From: Ancylobacter lacus
GTDB lineage: Bacteria; Pseudomonadota; Alphaproteobacteria; Rhizobiales; Xanthobacteraceae
DNA: 34,440 nt
Assembly: GCF_018390635.1 (NCBI RefSeq)
Contig: NZ_JAHBGE010000021.1
Location: 1 to 34,440 of the forward strand
Reading direction: 5' to 3'
This document shows positions 19,718-31,000 of the stretch, piece after piece (positions within the stretch are counted from its first letter, which is position 1; every line of letters starts with the position of its first letter). A program made the position numbers and the translations under genes. Under the pieces are notes generated by a model that had not been told where the DNA came from, did not search any database, and worked only from the letters and a program-made list of their open reading frames with translations.

Positions 19718-20389
19718 TCAGCCCCGCGCCACCCGCAGCGCGGCGGCCGCGGCGACCGGTCCCAGCACCAGGGCGCCGAGCGCGAGGCCGAGCAGGATGC
19801 GGAACGGCGTGCCGAACGGCACCGGCCCGGTGATCGCCGCGGTGGTCGCGGCGACGCCGAAGATCAGCACCGGGATGGCGAGCGGCATCACCAGCACCGC
19901 CACCAGCAGCCCGCCGCGCCGGAAGGCGCTGGCGAAGGCGGCCCCGATCAGCCCGAGGAAGGTGATGGCCGGGGTGCCCGCCAGCAGCGTCAGCACCAGC
20001 GCGCCGGTGGCCCGCGGCTCGATGTTGAGCAGCAGCGCCAGCAGCGGCGCCGCCACCACCAGCGGCAGCCCGGTCGCCAGCCAGTGCGCCAGCCCCTTGG
20101 CCGCCGCCGCCAGCTCCAGCGGCAGTTCCTGCATGAACAGCAGGTCGAGCGAGCCGTCCTCGGCATCGGCGGCGAACAGCCGGTCGAGCCCGATCAGCGA
20201 GGCGAGCAGCGCCCCGATCCACAGGATGGCCGGCCCGACCCGCGCCAGCAGCGCGAGGTCCGGGCCGATGGCGAAGGGCGTCACCACCACCACCGCGAGG
20301 AAGAACACCACGCCGAGCCCGGCGCCACCGCCGGCGCGCAGCGCCAGGGCGAGGTCGCGCCGCACCAGCGCCAGGAAGGCCGCCATCAT
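19718..20389 (-). CDS. ccmB: Heme exporter protein CcmB (cytochrome c maturation)
   Basis: A 223-residue inner-membrane protein with about six hydrophobic helices, the transmembrane part of the CcmAB ABC complex that releases holo-CcmE during c-type cytochrome maturation. Recognisable family sequence: 'FLALVRRDLALALRAGGG', 'VTPFAIGPD', 'ILWIGALLASLIGLDRLFAADAEDGSLDLL', and 'LIFGVAATTAAITG'. Its ATG overlaps the ccmA stop (ATGA). In most relatives ccmC follows directly; here 293 non-coding bases and then the atp operon follow instead. Confidence 0.93.
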   Translation of the reverse strand: MMAAFLALVRRDLALALRAGGGAGLGVVFFLAVVVVTPFAIGPDLALLARVGPAILWIGALLASLIGLDRLFAADAEDGSLDLLFMQELPLELAAAAKGLAHWLATGLPLVVAAPLLALLLNIEPRATGALVLTLLAGTPAITFLGLIGAAFASAFRRGGLLVAVLVMPLAIPVLIFGVAATTAAITGPVPFGTPFRILLGLALGALVLGPVAAAAALRVARG

Positions 20390-21048
20390 CGCGCCGACCC
20401 GTCCATCTCACCGACGGCCGCCTCCCCGGTCCGCGGCGCGGCCGGCGCCCCCAGCCTCAGCTCCCGCGCCGGCGAAAGGCCAAGCGGGGCATGGGTGGCG
20501 GCGACGATCAGCCCACCGGCGTCGAGATGGCCCTGGGCGATCTCGGCGAAGCGGGCCTGCGCCGCGACATCGAGCGCGGTGGTCGGCTCGTCCAGCAGCC
20601 AGAGCGGGCGGTGCGCCACCAGCAGCCGGGCGAGGGCGAGCCGCCGCTTCTGCCCGGCCGACAGCACGGCGACCGGCAGCGGCCCCAGCCCGCCGAGCCC
20701 GACCCGCGCCAGCGCCTGCTCGATGCCGAGCCGCGGCCGGCCCATCAGCGCCCGCCAGAAGCCGAGATTCTCCGCCGCGCTGAGGGCGGCCTTGTGGGCG
20801 TCGAGATGGCCGAGATAATGCGCCTGCTCGGCCACCGGCGCGTCGGGCTCCACCCCCGCGCCCTCCAGCCGCACGGTGCCCGCGGTCGGGGCGGCCAGCC
20901 CCGCCAGCAGCCGCAGCAGCGAGGATTTCCCGGTGCCGTTGGGCCCGGTCACGATGAGCGCGACACCGGCCTCCAGCACGAAGCCGAGATCGCGGAACAG
21001 CGGCCGCGCGCCGCGGGTGCAGGCGAGGTGCTCAGCCACCAGACGCAT
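20386..21048 (-). CDS. ccmA: Heme exporter ATP-binding protein CcmA
   Basis: A 220-residue ABC ATPase that powers release of heme-loaded CcmE. Walker A GPNGTGKSS (about 33-41), signature LSAGQKRRLALARLL (about 129-143), Walker B 'LWLLDEPTTALD' and the switch His in 'VAATHAPLGL'. The start is the ATG at 21048, where homology begins. The frame stays open far upstream, antisense to acnA, but that is a GC artefact. It overlaps ccmB by 4 bases and is divergent from acnA. Confidence 0.94.
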   Translation of the reverse strand: MRLVAEHLACTRGARPLFRDLGFVLEAGVALIVTGPNGTGKSSLLRLLAGLAAPTAGTVRLEGAGVEPDAPVAEQAHYLGHLDAHKAALSAAENLGFWRALMGRPRLGIEQALARVGLGGLGPLPVAVLSAGQKRRLALARLLVAHRPLWLLDEPTTALDVAAQARFAEIAQGHLDAGGLIVAATHAPLGLSPARELRLGAPAAPRTGEAAVGEMDGSAR

Positions 21049-21264
21049 GGCACCGGCTCCGCTTCCCGCCCGCCGGATTGCAATGCACAATTCGTCGATG
21101 CACCGCGTTATCCCCCTATGATCGCCGTTTGAAATGGCTCTATATAGTTTTCTGAACGACGCACCGTCCCGGACGTAAGCCCGCCGAGCTATAGCCTGCG
21201 CGCCCGCTTCCGTCCAAGGCGCGACGGTATGTCGGTGGGACCACTCAATCGGGGACCTGTCCAC
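21049..21264. promoter_or_regulatory. Divergent ccmA/acnA upstream region with AT-rich core
   Basis: In the midst of very GC-rich DNA, 21129-21156 is AT-rich and contains TATATA at 21141-21146, about 120 bases before the acnA start. It is a plausible -10 element for acnA, but no convincing -35 hexamer stands 16-18 bases upstream (the hexamer there is ATGATC or TATGAT), so the assignment is tentative. Confidence 0.3.
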
Positions 21265-23949
<2,685 letters not shown>

Positions 23950-23957
23950 GGCTCGGA

Positions 23958-23975
23958 CGGGGGCGCCAGCCCCCG
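23958..23975 (+). terminator. Hairpin after acnA
   Basis: 7-bp stem 23958-23964 / 23969-23975 with a 4-base loop, 8 bases after the acnA stop, followed by another dyad (23984-23997). No T run, so termination is inferred from position. Confidence 0.35.
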
Positions 23976-24010
23976 CCCGCCGGCTGCCGCGCGGCAGGGC
24001 CGGTGCGCCC

Positions 24011-24055
24011 GGGGCGGGCAGGCATCGGGCGGGCAGGCATGGAGCGGGCAGGCAT
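24011..24055 (+). repeat. Three-copy 15-bp tandem repeat
   Basis: Three adjacent units 24011-24025, 24026-24040 and 24041-24055 share the core GCGGGCAGGCAT and differ only in the first three bases. Probably replication-slippage expansion in non-coding DNA. Confidence 0.8.
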
Positions 24056-24587
24056 GGGGTGTCGGCCGCCCCGGCGGCCACGACTTCGGGGCGACGCGGG
24101 CGAACCCGTGGCTCGCCTGACGCAGTATCCCGTCGGGTAATACGATTGCCGGGGGCGCGGGTCACGGCCGATGACCGGAAGCGGGCGCGACCGGGAACCC
24201 GGCACCTCGGCGCAGAGGCCCCGGCACCCCCAACGTCGCCGGTGCAGCGGTCTCGTCCCTTCACCATGACCCTGCCGGCCCTGCCCCACCTCCGCCGTCC
24301 GGCGGAATGGCGGCCGGCCTTGTCCGTGATCGTTTCTGCGGTACTTTGATAAGCCTTGTCGTCCGACGTCGCCCGCCGGCGGCCCGGACCCGGCGCGGCG
24401 CCCTGCCATCGCCGCCTCGCCTCCGGCGCCCGACGCGTGCCGGCCCGACCGCCGCCCCGTATCGCCCGCCGCCTCACCTTTCCGTGCAGCGGCGACACCC
24501 GAATGTGACTGGTGCCGCCGGACGGCCCGGCCTATTGCCTAGGCTGCTCAGCCGCCTTGGAAATCCACCGGGAGCCGCCCACCGCCC

Positions 24588-25394
24588 ATGTCCGCTCCGA
24601 TGCCGCGTCCGCTCGCGCCCCTCGCCCCCCTGGCCTGTGCGCTGGCCCTGGTGATGGGCGGGTCCTTCTTCGTGGCGGGCACGGCGGCCCACGCCGGCGA
24701 CGACGCGGCCGCTTCCTCTTCCGGCGGCGCCAAGCCGGTCGCGGTGGTGGAGCTCTTCACCAGCCAGGGCTGCTCCTCCTGCCCGCCGGCCGACCGGCTG
24801 CTCGGCGAGCTCGCGCAGCGGCCGGGCGTCATCGCCCTCACCCTGGCGGTCGATTACTGGGACTATCTCGGCTGGAAGGACACGCTGGCCAAGCACGGCC
24901 ATTCCATGCGGCAGAAGTCCTATGCCCGCGCCCGCGGCGACGGCAAGCTGTTCACGCCCCAGCTCATCGTCAATGGCAGCGTGATGACCGTCGGCAACGA
25001 CCCCGAGGCGATCTCCCGCGCGCTCGCCAGGACCGCGCCGCTCACCGTGCCGGTGGCCGCCTCGGTGGAGGGCGACCGCGTCTCGGTGAAGGTGGGGGCC
25101 GGGCTCGGCGCCGGCGAGGTCTGGCTGTGCCCGGTCAGCCGCAGCGAGGCGGTGCAGATCGGCCGCGGCGAGAACGAGGGCACGACGGTCGATTACCACA
25201 ATGTGGTGCGCGGCTGGATGAAGCTGGGCGACTGGAACGGCACGCCCGCCACTTTCGACGCCGGCCTCGCGGAGCTGCGCGGCGGGGCCGACGCGGTGGC
25301 CGTGCTGGTGCAGGCCGGCACCGCGGTCATGCCCGGCCCGGTGCTCGGGGCGACGATGGCGCCACTGCACCCATCCTCCACCTCACCGCACTGA
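24588..25394 (+). CDS. Exported DUF1223 protein with CxxC motif
   Basis: A 268-residue secreted protein. A signal peptide is clear: Leu/Ala-rich hydrophobic core and AHA|GDD cleavage near residue 36. The DUF1223 hallmark is 'VELFTSQGCSSCPPADRLLGEL', placing a thioredoxin-like CSSC at residues 62-65, followed by 'ALTLAVDYWDYLGWKDTLA' and 'TPQLIVNG'. The family is thioredoxin-fold-like and periplasmic; a thiol redox role is inferred, not established. The last ~12 residues are Pro/Ser-rich. The ATG at 24588 is used; ATG 24600 gives an equally good signal peptide. Confidence 0.88.
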   Translation: MSAPMPRPLAPLAPLACALALVMGGSFFVAGTAAHAGDDAAASSSGGAKPVAVVELFTSQGCSSCPPADRLLGELAQRPGVIALTLAVDYWDYLGWKDTLAKHGHSMRQKSYARARGDGKLFTPQLIVNGSVMTVGNDPEAISRALARTAPLTVPVAASVEGDRVSVKVGAGLGAGEVWLCPVSRSEAVQIGRGENEGTTVDYHNVVRGWMKLGDWNGTPATFDAGLAELRGGADAVAVLVQAGTAVMPGPVLGATMAPLHPSSTSPH

Positions 25395-25410
25395 CCCTCC
25401 ACCCGCCGAA

Positions 25411-25437
25411 GCAAAGAAAAGGGCCGGAACCGGCCCT
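25411..25437 (-). terminator. Leftward intrinsic terminator (distal copy)
   Basis: On the minus strand the stem AGGGCCGG/CCGGCCCT (25437-25420) is followed by TTTCTTTG. It repeats the element 30 bases to its right almost exactly. On the plus strand no T run follows, so its polarity is leftward, against the DUF1223 gene. Confidence 0.6.
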
Positions 25438-25444
25438 GACCCGG

Positions 25445-25473
25445 CAAAGAAAAAGGGCCGGAAAACCGGCCCT
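25445..25473 (-). terminator. Leftward intrinsic terminator (proximal copy)
   Basis: On the minus strand an 8-bp perfect stem (25473-25466 / 25461-25454) with a TTTT loop is followed by TTTTTCTTTG, a textbook intrinsic terminator. The same stem and tail recur at 25411-25437, a tandem duplication. No protein gene reads into it from the right. Confidence 0.75.
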
Positions 25474-25821
25474 GAGATGGATTCGGGGGTTGAACCTACG
25501 GCTCGAAGGCCGGCCCGCCCGACACCCTGGGGGCTGGGGGGCTGGGGAACCAGGCGCCTGGCAGGCCGGCCCTTCGATGCTGTGACGATGCCTGCCGCCA
25601 TTGTCGGGGGAACGGCCGAAATCGGGCGACTTCATGGATTCCGTTGACGACCCCGTGACCCGACCTCCCCGCCCGCCATCTTGCGACGGGCGGCGCGGCG
25701 GCCATCTTCAGGCTTGAAGCGGGCCGCGTGCGGGGCGATCATGACGCCCCGGTGACACGCACGAACCGAAGGCGCCGGGACGACAGGCGCCGGCAAGCGT
25801 TCGAAAGGCAGGAGGAGCCGC

Positions 25822-26169
25822 GTGGCGGACAGTGAACCGATAACGCTGCAGGCCGGAAGCGCCGAGAGGCCGGCCTGCGTGACCTTCGACCGGCGCGAGC
25901 TCGACCGCATTCTCGACCTGTACGGCCGGATGGTCGCGATTGGCGAATGGCGCGACTATGCCATTGATTTCCTGAGGGATCGCGCGGTTTTTTCGATCTT
26001 CCGGCGCTCCACCGAGTTTCCGATCTACCGCATCGAGAAGGACCCGCGCCTTGCCCGTCGGCAGGGTGCCTATTCCGTGGTGTCGCAGACCGGGCTGATC
26101 CTCAAGCGCGGCCACGATCTGGCGCGCGTCATCACGGTGCTCGACAAGCCGCTGCGCGTGGTGAACTGA
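25822..26169 (+). CDS. DUF2794 family protein
   Basis: A 115-residue small protein conserved in alphaproteobacteria, with no known function that I can state. Recognisable family sequence: 'VTFDRRELDRILDLYGRMVAIGEWRDYAIDF', 'AVFSIFRRSTEFPIYRIEKDP' and 'YSVVSQTGLILKRGHDLARVI'. No signal peptide or membrane helix. Start is GTG at 25822 with a strong GGAGGAG site 6 bases upstream. It is the last ordinary chromosomal gene before the tRNA-Leu and the island. Confidence 0.9.
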   Translation: MADSEPITLQAGSAERPACVTFDRRELDRILDLYGRMVAIGEWRDYAIDFLRDRAVFSIFRRSTEFPIYRIEKDPRLARRQGAYSVVSQTGLILKRGHDLARVITVLDKPLRVVN

Positions 26170-26255
26170 ACGGGCCGGCGACGAGCGGACGGCCGCAACG
26201 GCATGTTGGCTGGCCGTTACGGCGGGCCCCTCAGGGTTCGGCGGGCTCACCGCCC

Positions 26256-26283
26256 GACGTCTCCCGCTGGACGTCTCCCGCTG
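26256..26283 (+). repeat. Perfect 14-bp direct repeat
   Basis: Two adjacent identical 14-base units (GACGTCTCCCGCTG) at 26256-26269 and 26270-26283, followed by the start of a third (GACT). They lie 73 bases upstream of the tRNA-Leu gene, in its presumed promoter region. Confidence 0.8.
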
Positions 26284-26299
26284 GACTTGGCCCCACGGC

Positions 26300-27022
26300 T
26301 CATGGCAGATAGCCCCAGCGAAACGGCGCAGCCTTGCTGCGCACCGCTCTCCTGTGCGGGTGTGGCGGAACCGGTAGACGCGGCGGACTCAAAATCCGTT
26401 TCTGGTGACAGAGTGTCGGTTCGAGTCCGACCACCCGCACCATTTCATACTTTCCCAGGCGGAAGTCTCCTAAAGCCCTGAAGGGCAAGGAGGTTTTCGC
26501 GGTTCGATAGCCCTCTCCACGGACATAGGGCAACCTCTCCGCAAACACGAGTTTGAGTACCGCACGCTTGTCCTCCAGGCGATCGGAAGCCCAGAGATTG
26601 CAAGGGTTTGCGAGGAACGAAAACGCGGTTCGATAAGTCTCATCGAACGAGGCCCGCGGCTGGCCGCCGGTCCGCACCTTCTCGGCGAGCAGAGCCTTTT
26701 CAGTCTCCAAGTCGCGGATGCGCGCCTCATAGGCGGCGATGACCGAGCGATTGTCGGTCTCGACGATTCGGTCGAGGAATTGCGCGACCTTCTTCTCGAT
26801 CTGCGCGAGGTCGCGCTTCAAGGCCGATACATCGGACTGCGCGGCATTGGTACGGGCATTCCACAGGTCGCGGAACATCTCGAAGGCGAGGACGAAGAGC
26901 TCTTCGCTCGGCGCGAGATCGGCCAGCAGCTTCTCGAAGTCGCCCTCGATCACCTCCCTGCGCACCGACTTGCGATGCGCGACGCAGCCGCGCGTATCGC
27001 ACAGATAATAGGGATAGTAGGC
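26300..27022 (-). pseudogene. C-terminal remnant of a large serine recombinase
   Basis: The minus frame from 27022 codes for the end of a recombinase zinc-ribbon (Cys-Asp-Thr-Arg-Gly-Cys then KSVRREVIEGDFEKLL), then a long coiled-coil (about residues 40-130 of the fragment, 'LKRDLAQIEKKVAQFLDRIVE'), then the typical tail 'RLEDKRAVLKLVFAERLPYVR' and 'TSLPFRALGDF'. The catalytic N-terminal domain is absent: upstream is a stop (27040-27038) and then an unrelated helicase fragment. The frame runs on through the complement of the tRNA-Leu gene to 26300, giving the VVGLEPTL-type tail seen when such a gene abuts a tRNA. It marks the left boundary of the island. GTG 26965 is an internal codon, not a real start. 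Confidence 0.8.
26356..26442 (+). tRNA. tRNA-Leu (anticodon CAA)
   Basis: An 87-base class II tRNA including an encoded CCA end. Acceptor GCGGGTG pairs with CACCCGC (26432-26438). The anticodon stem-loop is GCGGA-CUCAAAA-UCCGU, giving anticodon CAA for UUG codons. A long variable arm (TCTGGTGACAGAG) and a T arm with GTTCGAGTC follow. The discriminator A at 26439 and CCA at 26440-26442 complete it. The chromosome/island boundary lies at its 3' end. Confidence 0.97.
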
Positions 27023-27480
27023 ACACCTACTACGCGGTCATGGCGGTGTTCTGGATGAAGGGTATCCCGCTCCCGCAGATCATCGGGAACGCAATCAACC
27101 AGAAGCAGGAGCAGAACACCCGCCGGGTGATCCGCGACACGCTCGAGACGATTGAGAAGGTCATCCGCTTCGAGGTCGTACGGCTCATGTCGTGCTATTG
27201 CGCCGTGCTGTCCCGCGTCTTCGACGAGATCGGCTTCCCCGAGCTGTCGAAATCTATACCCACCCTGGCCCTCTACCTTGAAGTCGGAGCCTCGGATCGC
27301 TCAATGATCAGTTTCATGAGCCTCGGCCTATCGCGGGTGACCGCCGCGATCCTAAACGAGGCCACAGCCAACAAGGGCATGACCACTTCCGAAGCGCGGA
27401 CTTGGATGAGGGGCGCGCAGCTTGAGGCCTACGACCTGTCGCCCATACTCATCGAAGAGATCAGACGCGCCGTGCGGTGA
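27022..27480 (+). pseudogene. C-terminal remnant of an SF2 helicase (HamB-like?)
   Basis: The open frame carries about 152 residues beginning HTYYAVMAVFWMKGIPLPQIIG and ending near 'DLSPILIEEIRRAVR'. Coherent protein-like sequence extends in frame before the ATG at 27040, so that Met is internal and the gene is truncated. The pattern (FWM-G-PLP-II, then ETIE, then a leucine-rich 'LEVGASDRSMISFMSLGLSRVTAAIL') resembles the end of the large DEAD/DEAH helicases of Hachiman-type defence loci. That comparison is from memory, and a search is needed. All helicase motifs are missing, so it should be non-functional. Its 5' edge coincides with the broken edge of the recombinase remnant. Confidence 0.5.
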
Positions 27481-27830
27481 ATGTAGCAGGCCACGGCGCC
27501 AGATGTAGGGTTGCCCCGGCCGAATGGACGGCCGCTTTCAGGGTCGTCACAGTTCGCTTGGGATAGCAGACTTGAGGGCGCATTGCCGTCCCAGGACAGG
27601 GGCCGGAGCACGGACCCGCTGAGCAGGAGGGCGGCTGCGGTTGCTTGCGCTGTTCTTTCCGCGAAAGCATCTTCCTTCGATCCGAACGCCGCATAGAGGC
27701 TCTTCTTGCCGATGCCCATTGCCTCAGTCAGGTACGAAATGGACGTTTCGGCAAAACCCCTGCGCCAGAACAGCCGCATGGCAACGGCCAGCGCCCCGCC
27801 GCCCGTCGCGCCTGGCGCAGCGGGTTTCAC
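27429..27830 (-). pseudogene. Truncated TetR-family regulator
   Basis: The first ~65 residues from GTG 27830 form a good TetR N-terminal helix-turn-helix: 'ALAVAMRLFWRRGFAETSISYLTEAMGIGKKSLYAAFGSKEDAF'. After about residue 80 the sequence stops resembling a ligand-binding domain, and the frame ends at 133 residues inside the antisense of the helicase remnant (usual length about 190-200). Probably a broken regulator whose DNA-binding half could still be made. It is divergent from the helicase-nuclease gene. Confidence 0.6.
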
Positions 27831-27891
27831 AAAGCTAGGTTACGCCCCCCTTGCGAGATAAATCCGCGGGTTTTCCCCAAACGCGCCTGCC

Positions 27892-27918
27892 CGACCTTCT
27901 ACTGGTGGTAGAAAGTCG
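27892..27918. promoter_or_regulatory. Inverted repeat upstream of the helicase-nuclease gene
   Basis: 11-bp arms 27892-27902 and 27908-27918 are complementary at 10 of 11 positions around a 5-base centre (TGGTG). The site lies between the divergent TetR remnant and the helicase gene, just before the AT-rich TTATATT at 27930-27936. An operator is plausible, but a transcript hairpin is also possible. Confidence 0.45.
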
Positions 27919-28014
27919 AGACGACTCGCTTATATTGACCCTAGGGGAATCATCCTAAAGACACCTCAAGTACATGCGCTTGAGCATTTCGTCAGAAATC
28001 GCCCCGGCTACGCA

Positions 28015-31000
28015 TTGTATGAGGAGGCGCTTTTGACATTGTTTCCGACATGGCATGGTGAGATCGTCCTTCCGGCGATGCCCGAGCGCAAGCTGAAAGT
28101 CGGAGACAACGCTATCGTGCAACGGCTCTTTTCGGGTACGCGTTGCCACGCCTCCCTTGCGCCTTCACAGATTTCCGGACACGACCTTATCAAGACTGCG
28201 CTCCGCTCGCCGTACGACCAGATTTTACTAAGGAGAAAAAACGTTCGCCGGAAGCCGACGCCATTGCCCGTCGCAATATGCCCGGCAGCAGCCGATCACG
28301 ATACCTTGCCAAAAGTCCTTGAGCTTGAATGGGACAGCTACGGCGCGCTGGAGACCTACGCCGATACGCCGGACAAGGTCTTGGATGCCTGGATCAACCA
28401 GTTCGATTTTCGCACGGAGGATGAAGGCAAGGGCTTGCCCGGCCTGCGCACCCCGCAGATCGGCGCCCTGCACGCGATCGCCGCGCATTTCGCCGTCGGC
28501 CGTGAATTCGAGCCCGCTACGGTCGTTCTCCCGACAGGCACCGGTAAGACCGAAACGATGCTGGCGACGCAAGTTTATATGCGCCTCAAGTGTACGCTCG
28601 TGATCGTTCCGAGCGATGCGCTCCGCTCCCAGATCGCCACGAAATTCGCGACCCTTGGGATACTGCCCGCCGTCGGCATCGTTCCGCACGAGATCGCCCG
28701 GCCCCGCGTCGCCGTCGTCAGGGGAGGCATTGCGTCTGCCGACGAGGCGCGGACAATCCTCGAACAGGCGAACGTCATCGTCGCGCTCCCCAATTCGCTC
28801 GAGGCCTCCCATCCCGAGGCCGTCGCGCTTCTCGTCGGAGGATGCAGTGATCTCGTTGTGGACGAGGCCCATCACATCACGGCCGCAACCTGGCAGAACG
28901 TGCGCCAGCATTTCGAGAAGAAGCGCATCCTGCAATTCACGGCGACACCATTCCGGCGCGATGGCAAACGGATCGATGGGCGGATCATCTTCAACTATAA
29001 GCTCGGCGACGCGCAGGACGCCGGCTACTACCGCCCGATCAATCTCCGAACGATCGAAGAATACGGAGACGAGCAGGCCCGCGACGAGGCGATTGCGCGG
29101 GAGGCGGTTGCGATTCTCCGACGCGACCGGGACGAGCTCAAAAAAGATCACCTTCTAATGGCCCGGACGCGGACCAAGGAACGCGCCAAAGATGTCGCGG
29201 CGATCTATCAGCGCATCGCGCCGGACTACAAACCTGAGATCGTGTACTCCGGTCCCGGCAGGATCGCTGCCAACCGCGAGGCGATGGACCGCCTCTTCGA
29301 TCGCAGCGACAACGGATCGCGCATCGTCGTCTGTGTCGACATGCTCGGCGAAGGATTCGATCTGCCCTATCTCAAAATCGCGGCGCTCCACGACACCCAC
29401 AAATCGCTGGCCGTCACCTTGCAGTTCATCGGCCGCTTCACGCGAAAAGGCGCGGACGATTCCATCGGCGAGGCGACGGTCGTCGCCAACATCGCCGATC
29501 CCGACGCCGAGGCGAAGCTCGCCGAGCTTTACGCCGAAGGCGCCGACTGGGACCGGATCATAAAGCGCCTGAGCGAGGAGCGGATCGACCAGGAGCTACG
29601 GCTTCAGGATCTCGTCCTCGCCCTCAAGCAATCCGGCGACCTCCACGCCAACCTCTCTTTGTGGAATCTTCGCCCGGCACGCTCGGCCCAGTTCTTCCGC
29701 ACAACCTGCGCCGACTGGTCGCCCACGGACTTCACCAGCGTCCTGCCGCCATCCGCCGAAACCTGGCACGCGCTGAGCGAGCGGGACAATGTGCTGGTTG
29801 CCGTCATCCGCCGCTCGGAGGACGTGTCGTGGGGCAACTATCAGAACGTCTTCGACACGATCTACGATCTCGTCATTCTCCGGTGGGACAAACCGCTTGG
29901 CGTCCTTTGCCTCTACGCCAGCGACTACAATGCACTGCGTTCGGAGAAAATGGCCGCGGCCGTCACCGACGAGAAGACCGAACTGGTGGTCGGCGCGCCC
30001 ATCTTCAACATCCTCAATAATGTCGAGCTTCCACTCGTGAAGAATCTCGGCTCGTCCCGCATCGGGGCGATCAGCTTCACCTCCTATTTCGGGCCGAACG
30101 TGACCGAAGGGCTCGCCAGCATCGAAAAAGCGGAGTCGGCGCTGAACAACATCGCCTGCCTTGGCTACGAAAACGGCGAACGCGTCCTATGGGGCGGCAC
30201 CCAGCGCCGCGGCAAGGTCTGGCAACAAAAGGGCGGCACGATCTCGGAGTGGGTTCAGTGGACCACCTCCACCTGGTCCAAGGTGACTTCCAGCTCGGGC
30301 ACGGTAAGCAACATCGTGTCCGACTTCCTACGCCCCGTGCGCATGGAGAAACCGCACGACTCCCTCCCCATCTCGGTGCAGTGGGGCGAACAGGCGCAGA
30401 TGCGTTTCAACGACCGACAGTTCATTCTCTTCGGCGATGCCGAGGTGCCCTTGTTCGAGATCGACCTGGAACTTGGCGACATCGGCGACGACGGCGCCAT
30501 TCCCATCCGCATCATCAGCGATGGCTATATCTCGACGTACCGGCTCTCGATCAGCAAGGCGCTTTCCGGGGGCTATCGCTACGATCACGTCTCCGGTCCC
30601 ACGTGCGGCTTCAAGAAAAGCAAAGACGGTGCGGAGCCGATCGAGGAGTATCTTCAGAAGGACCCGATCATCGTCCGGTATGTCGACGGGACCTACTCTT
30701 ACAACTGCTACCACATTCCGGTGAAACTGGACGCGGCGCTCTACGATCGCGCGCGGCTGGAATCGTGGGATTGGACCGACATCCCACTAAACAAAGAATC
30801 GATGCACGAAGATGGCGATCGGAAAACCATCCAGTACCGCACCTTCGACCAGATCGAATCCGAGTACGATGTCATCTTCAACGACGACGGACGCGGCGAG
30901 GCCGCCGACCTTGTCTGCCTCAAAGACGTCGACGATGGCACGATCAAGCTGGCCCTCGTTCACTGCAAGGGCGCGCACGGCGGCTACGTCTCGCAGGACA

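Larger units (their letters stand above)
23950..24587. other. Intergenic gap between acnA and DUF1223 gene
   Basis: This 638-base gap holds an inverted repeat at 23958-23975, a second short dyad (CTGCCG/CGGCAG, 23984-23997), and a three-unit tandem repeat at 24011-24055. Open frames here have the composition of random GC-rich DNA and no recognisable domain. The only AT-rich patch is around 24346-24360. Confidence 0.55.
25395..25821. other. Intergenic region with leftward terminators and possible sRNA
   Basis: This 427-base gap contains two leftward-facing intrinsic terminators at its left end (listed separately). To their right, 25474-25640 has alternating inverted GGCCGGCC blocks and three G runs but no credible ORF on either strand. 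25640-25821 contains a CGCCCG/CGGGCG dyad around 25670-25692 and the GGAGGAG ribosome site for the next gene. Confidence 0.5.

Noticed and set aside
24011..24055. CRISPR array
   Set aside because: Units are only 15 bases, directly adjacent with no spacers, and no cas gene is present.
25530..25553. G-quadruplex
   Set aside because: Only three G runs separated by CT are present; a fourth run is missing.
25474..25560. tRNA- or tmRNA-like sequence (GGGTTGAACC region)
   Set aside because: I could not fold a T arm or acceptor stem on either strand; only the general possibility of a small RNA is kept.
26300..26445. Protein tail VVGLEPTLCHQK... as a conserved domain
   Set aside because: It is the antisense translation of the tRNA-Leu gene, a known annotation artefact at tRNA-linked islands.
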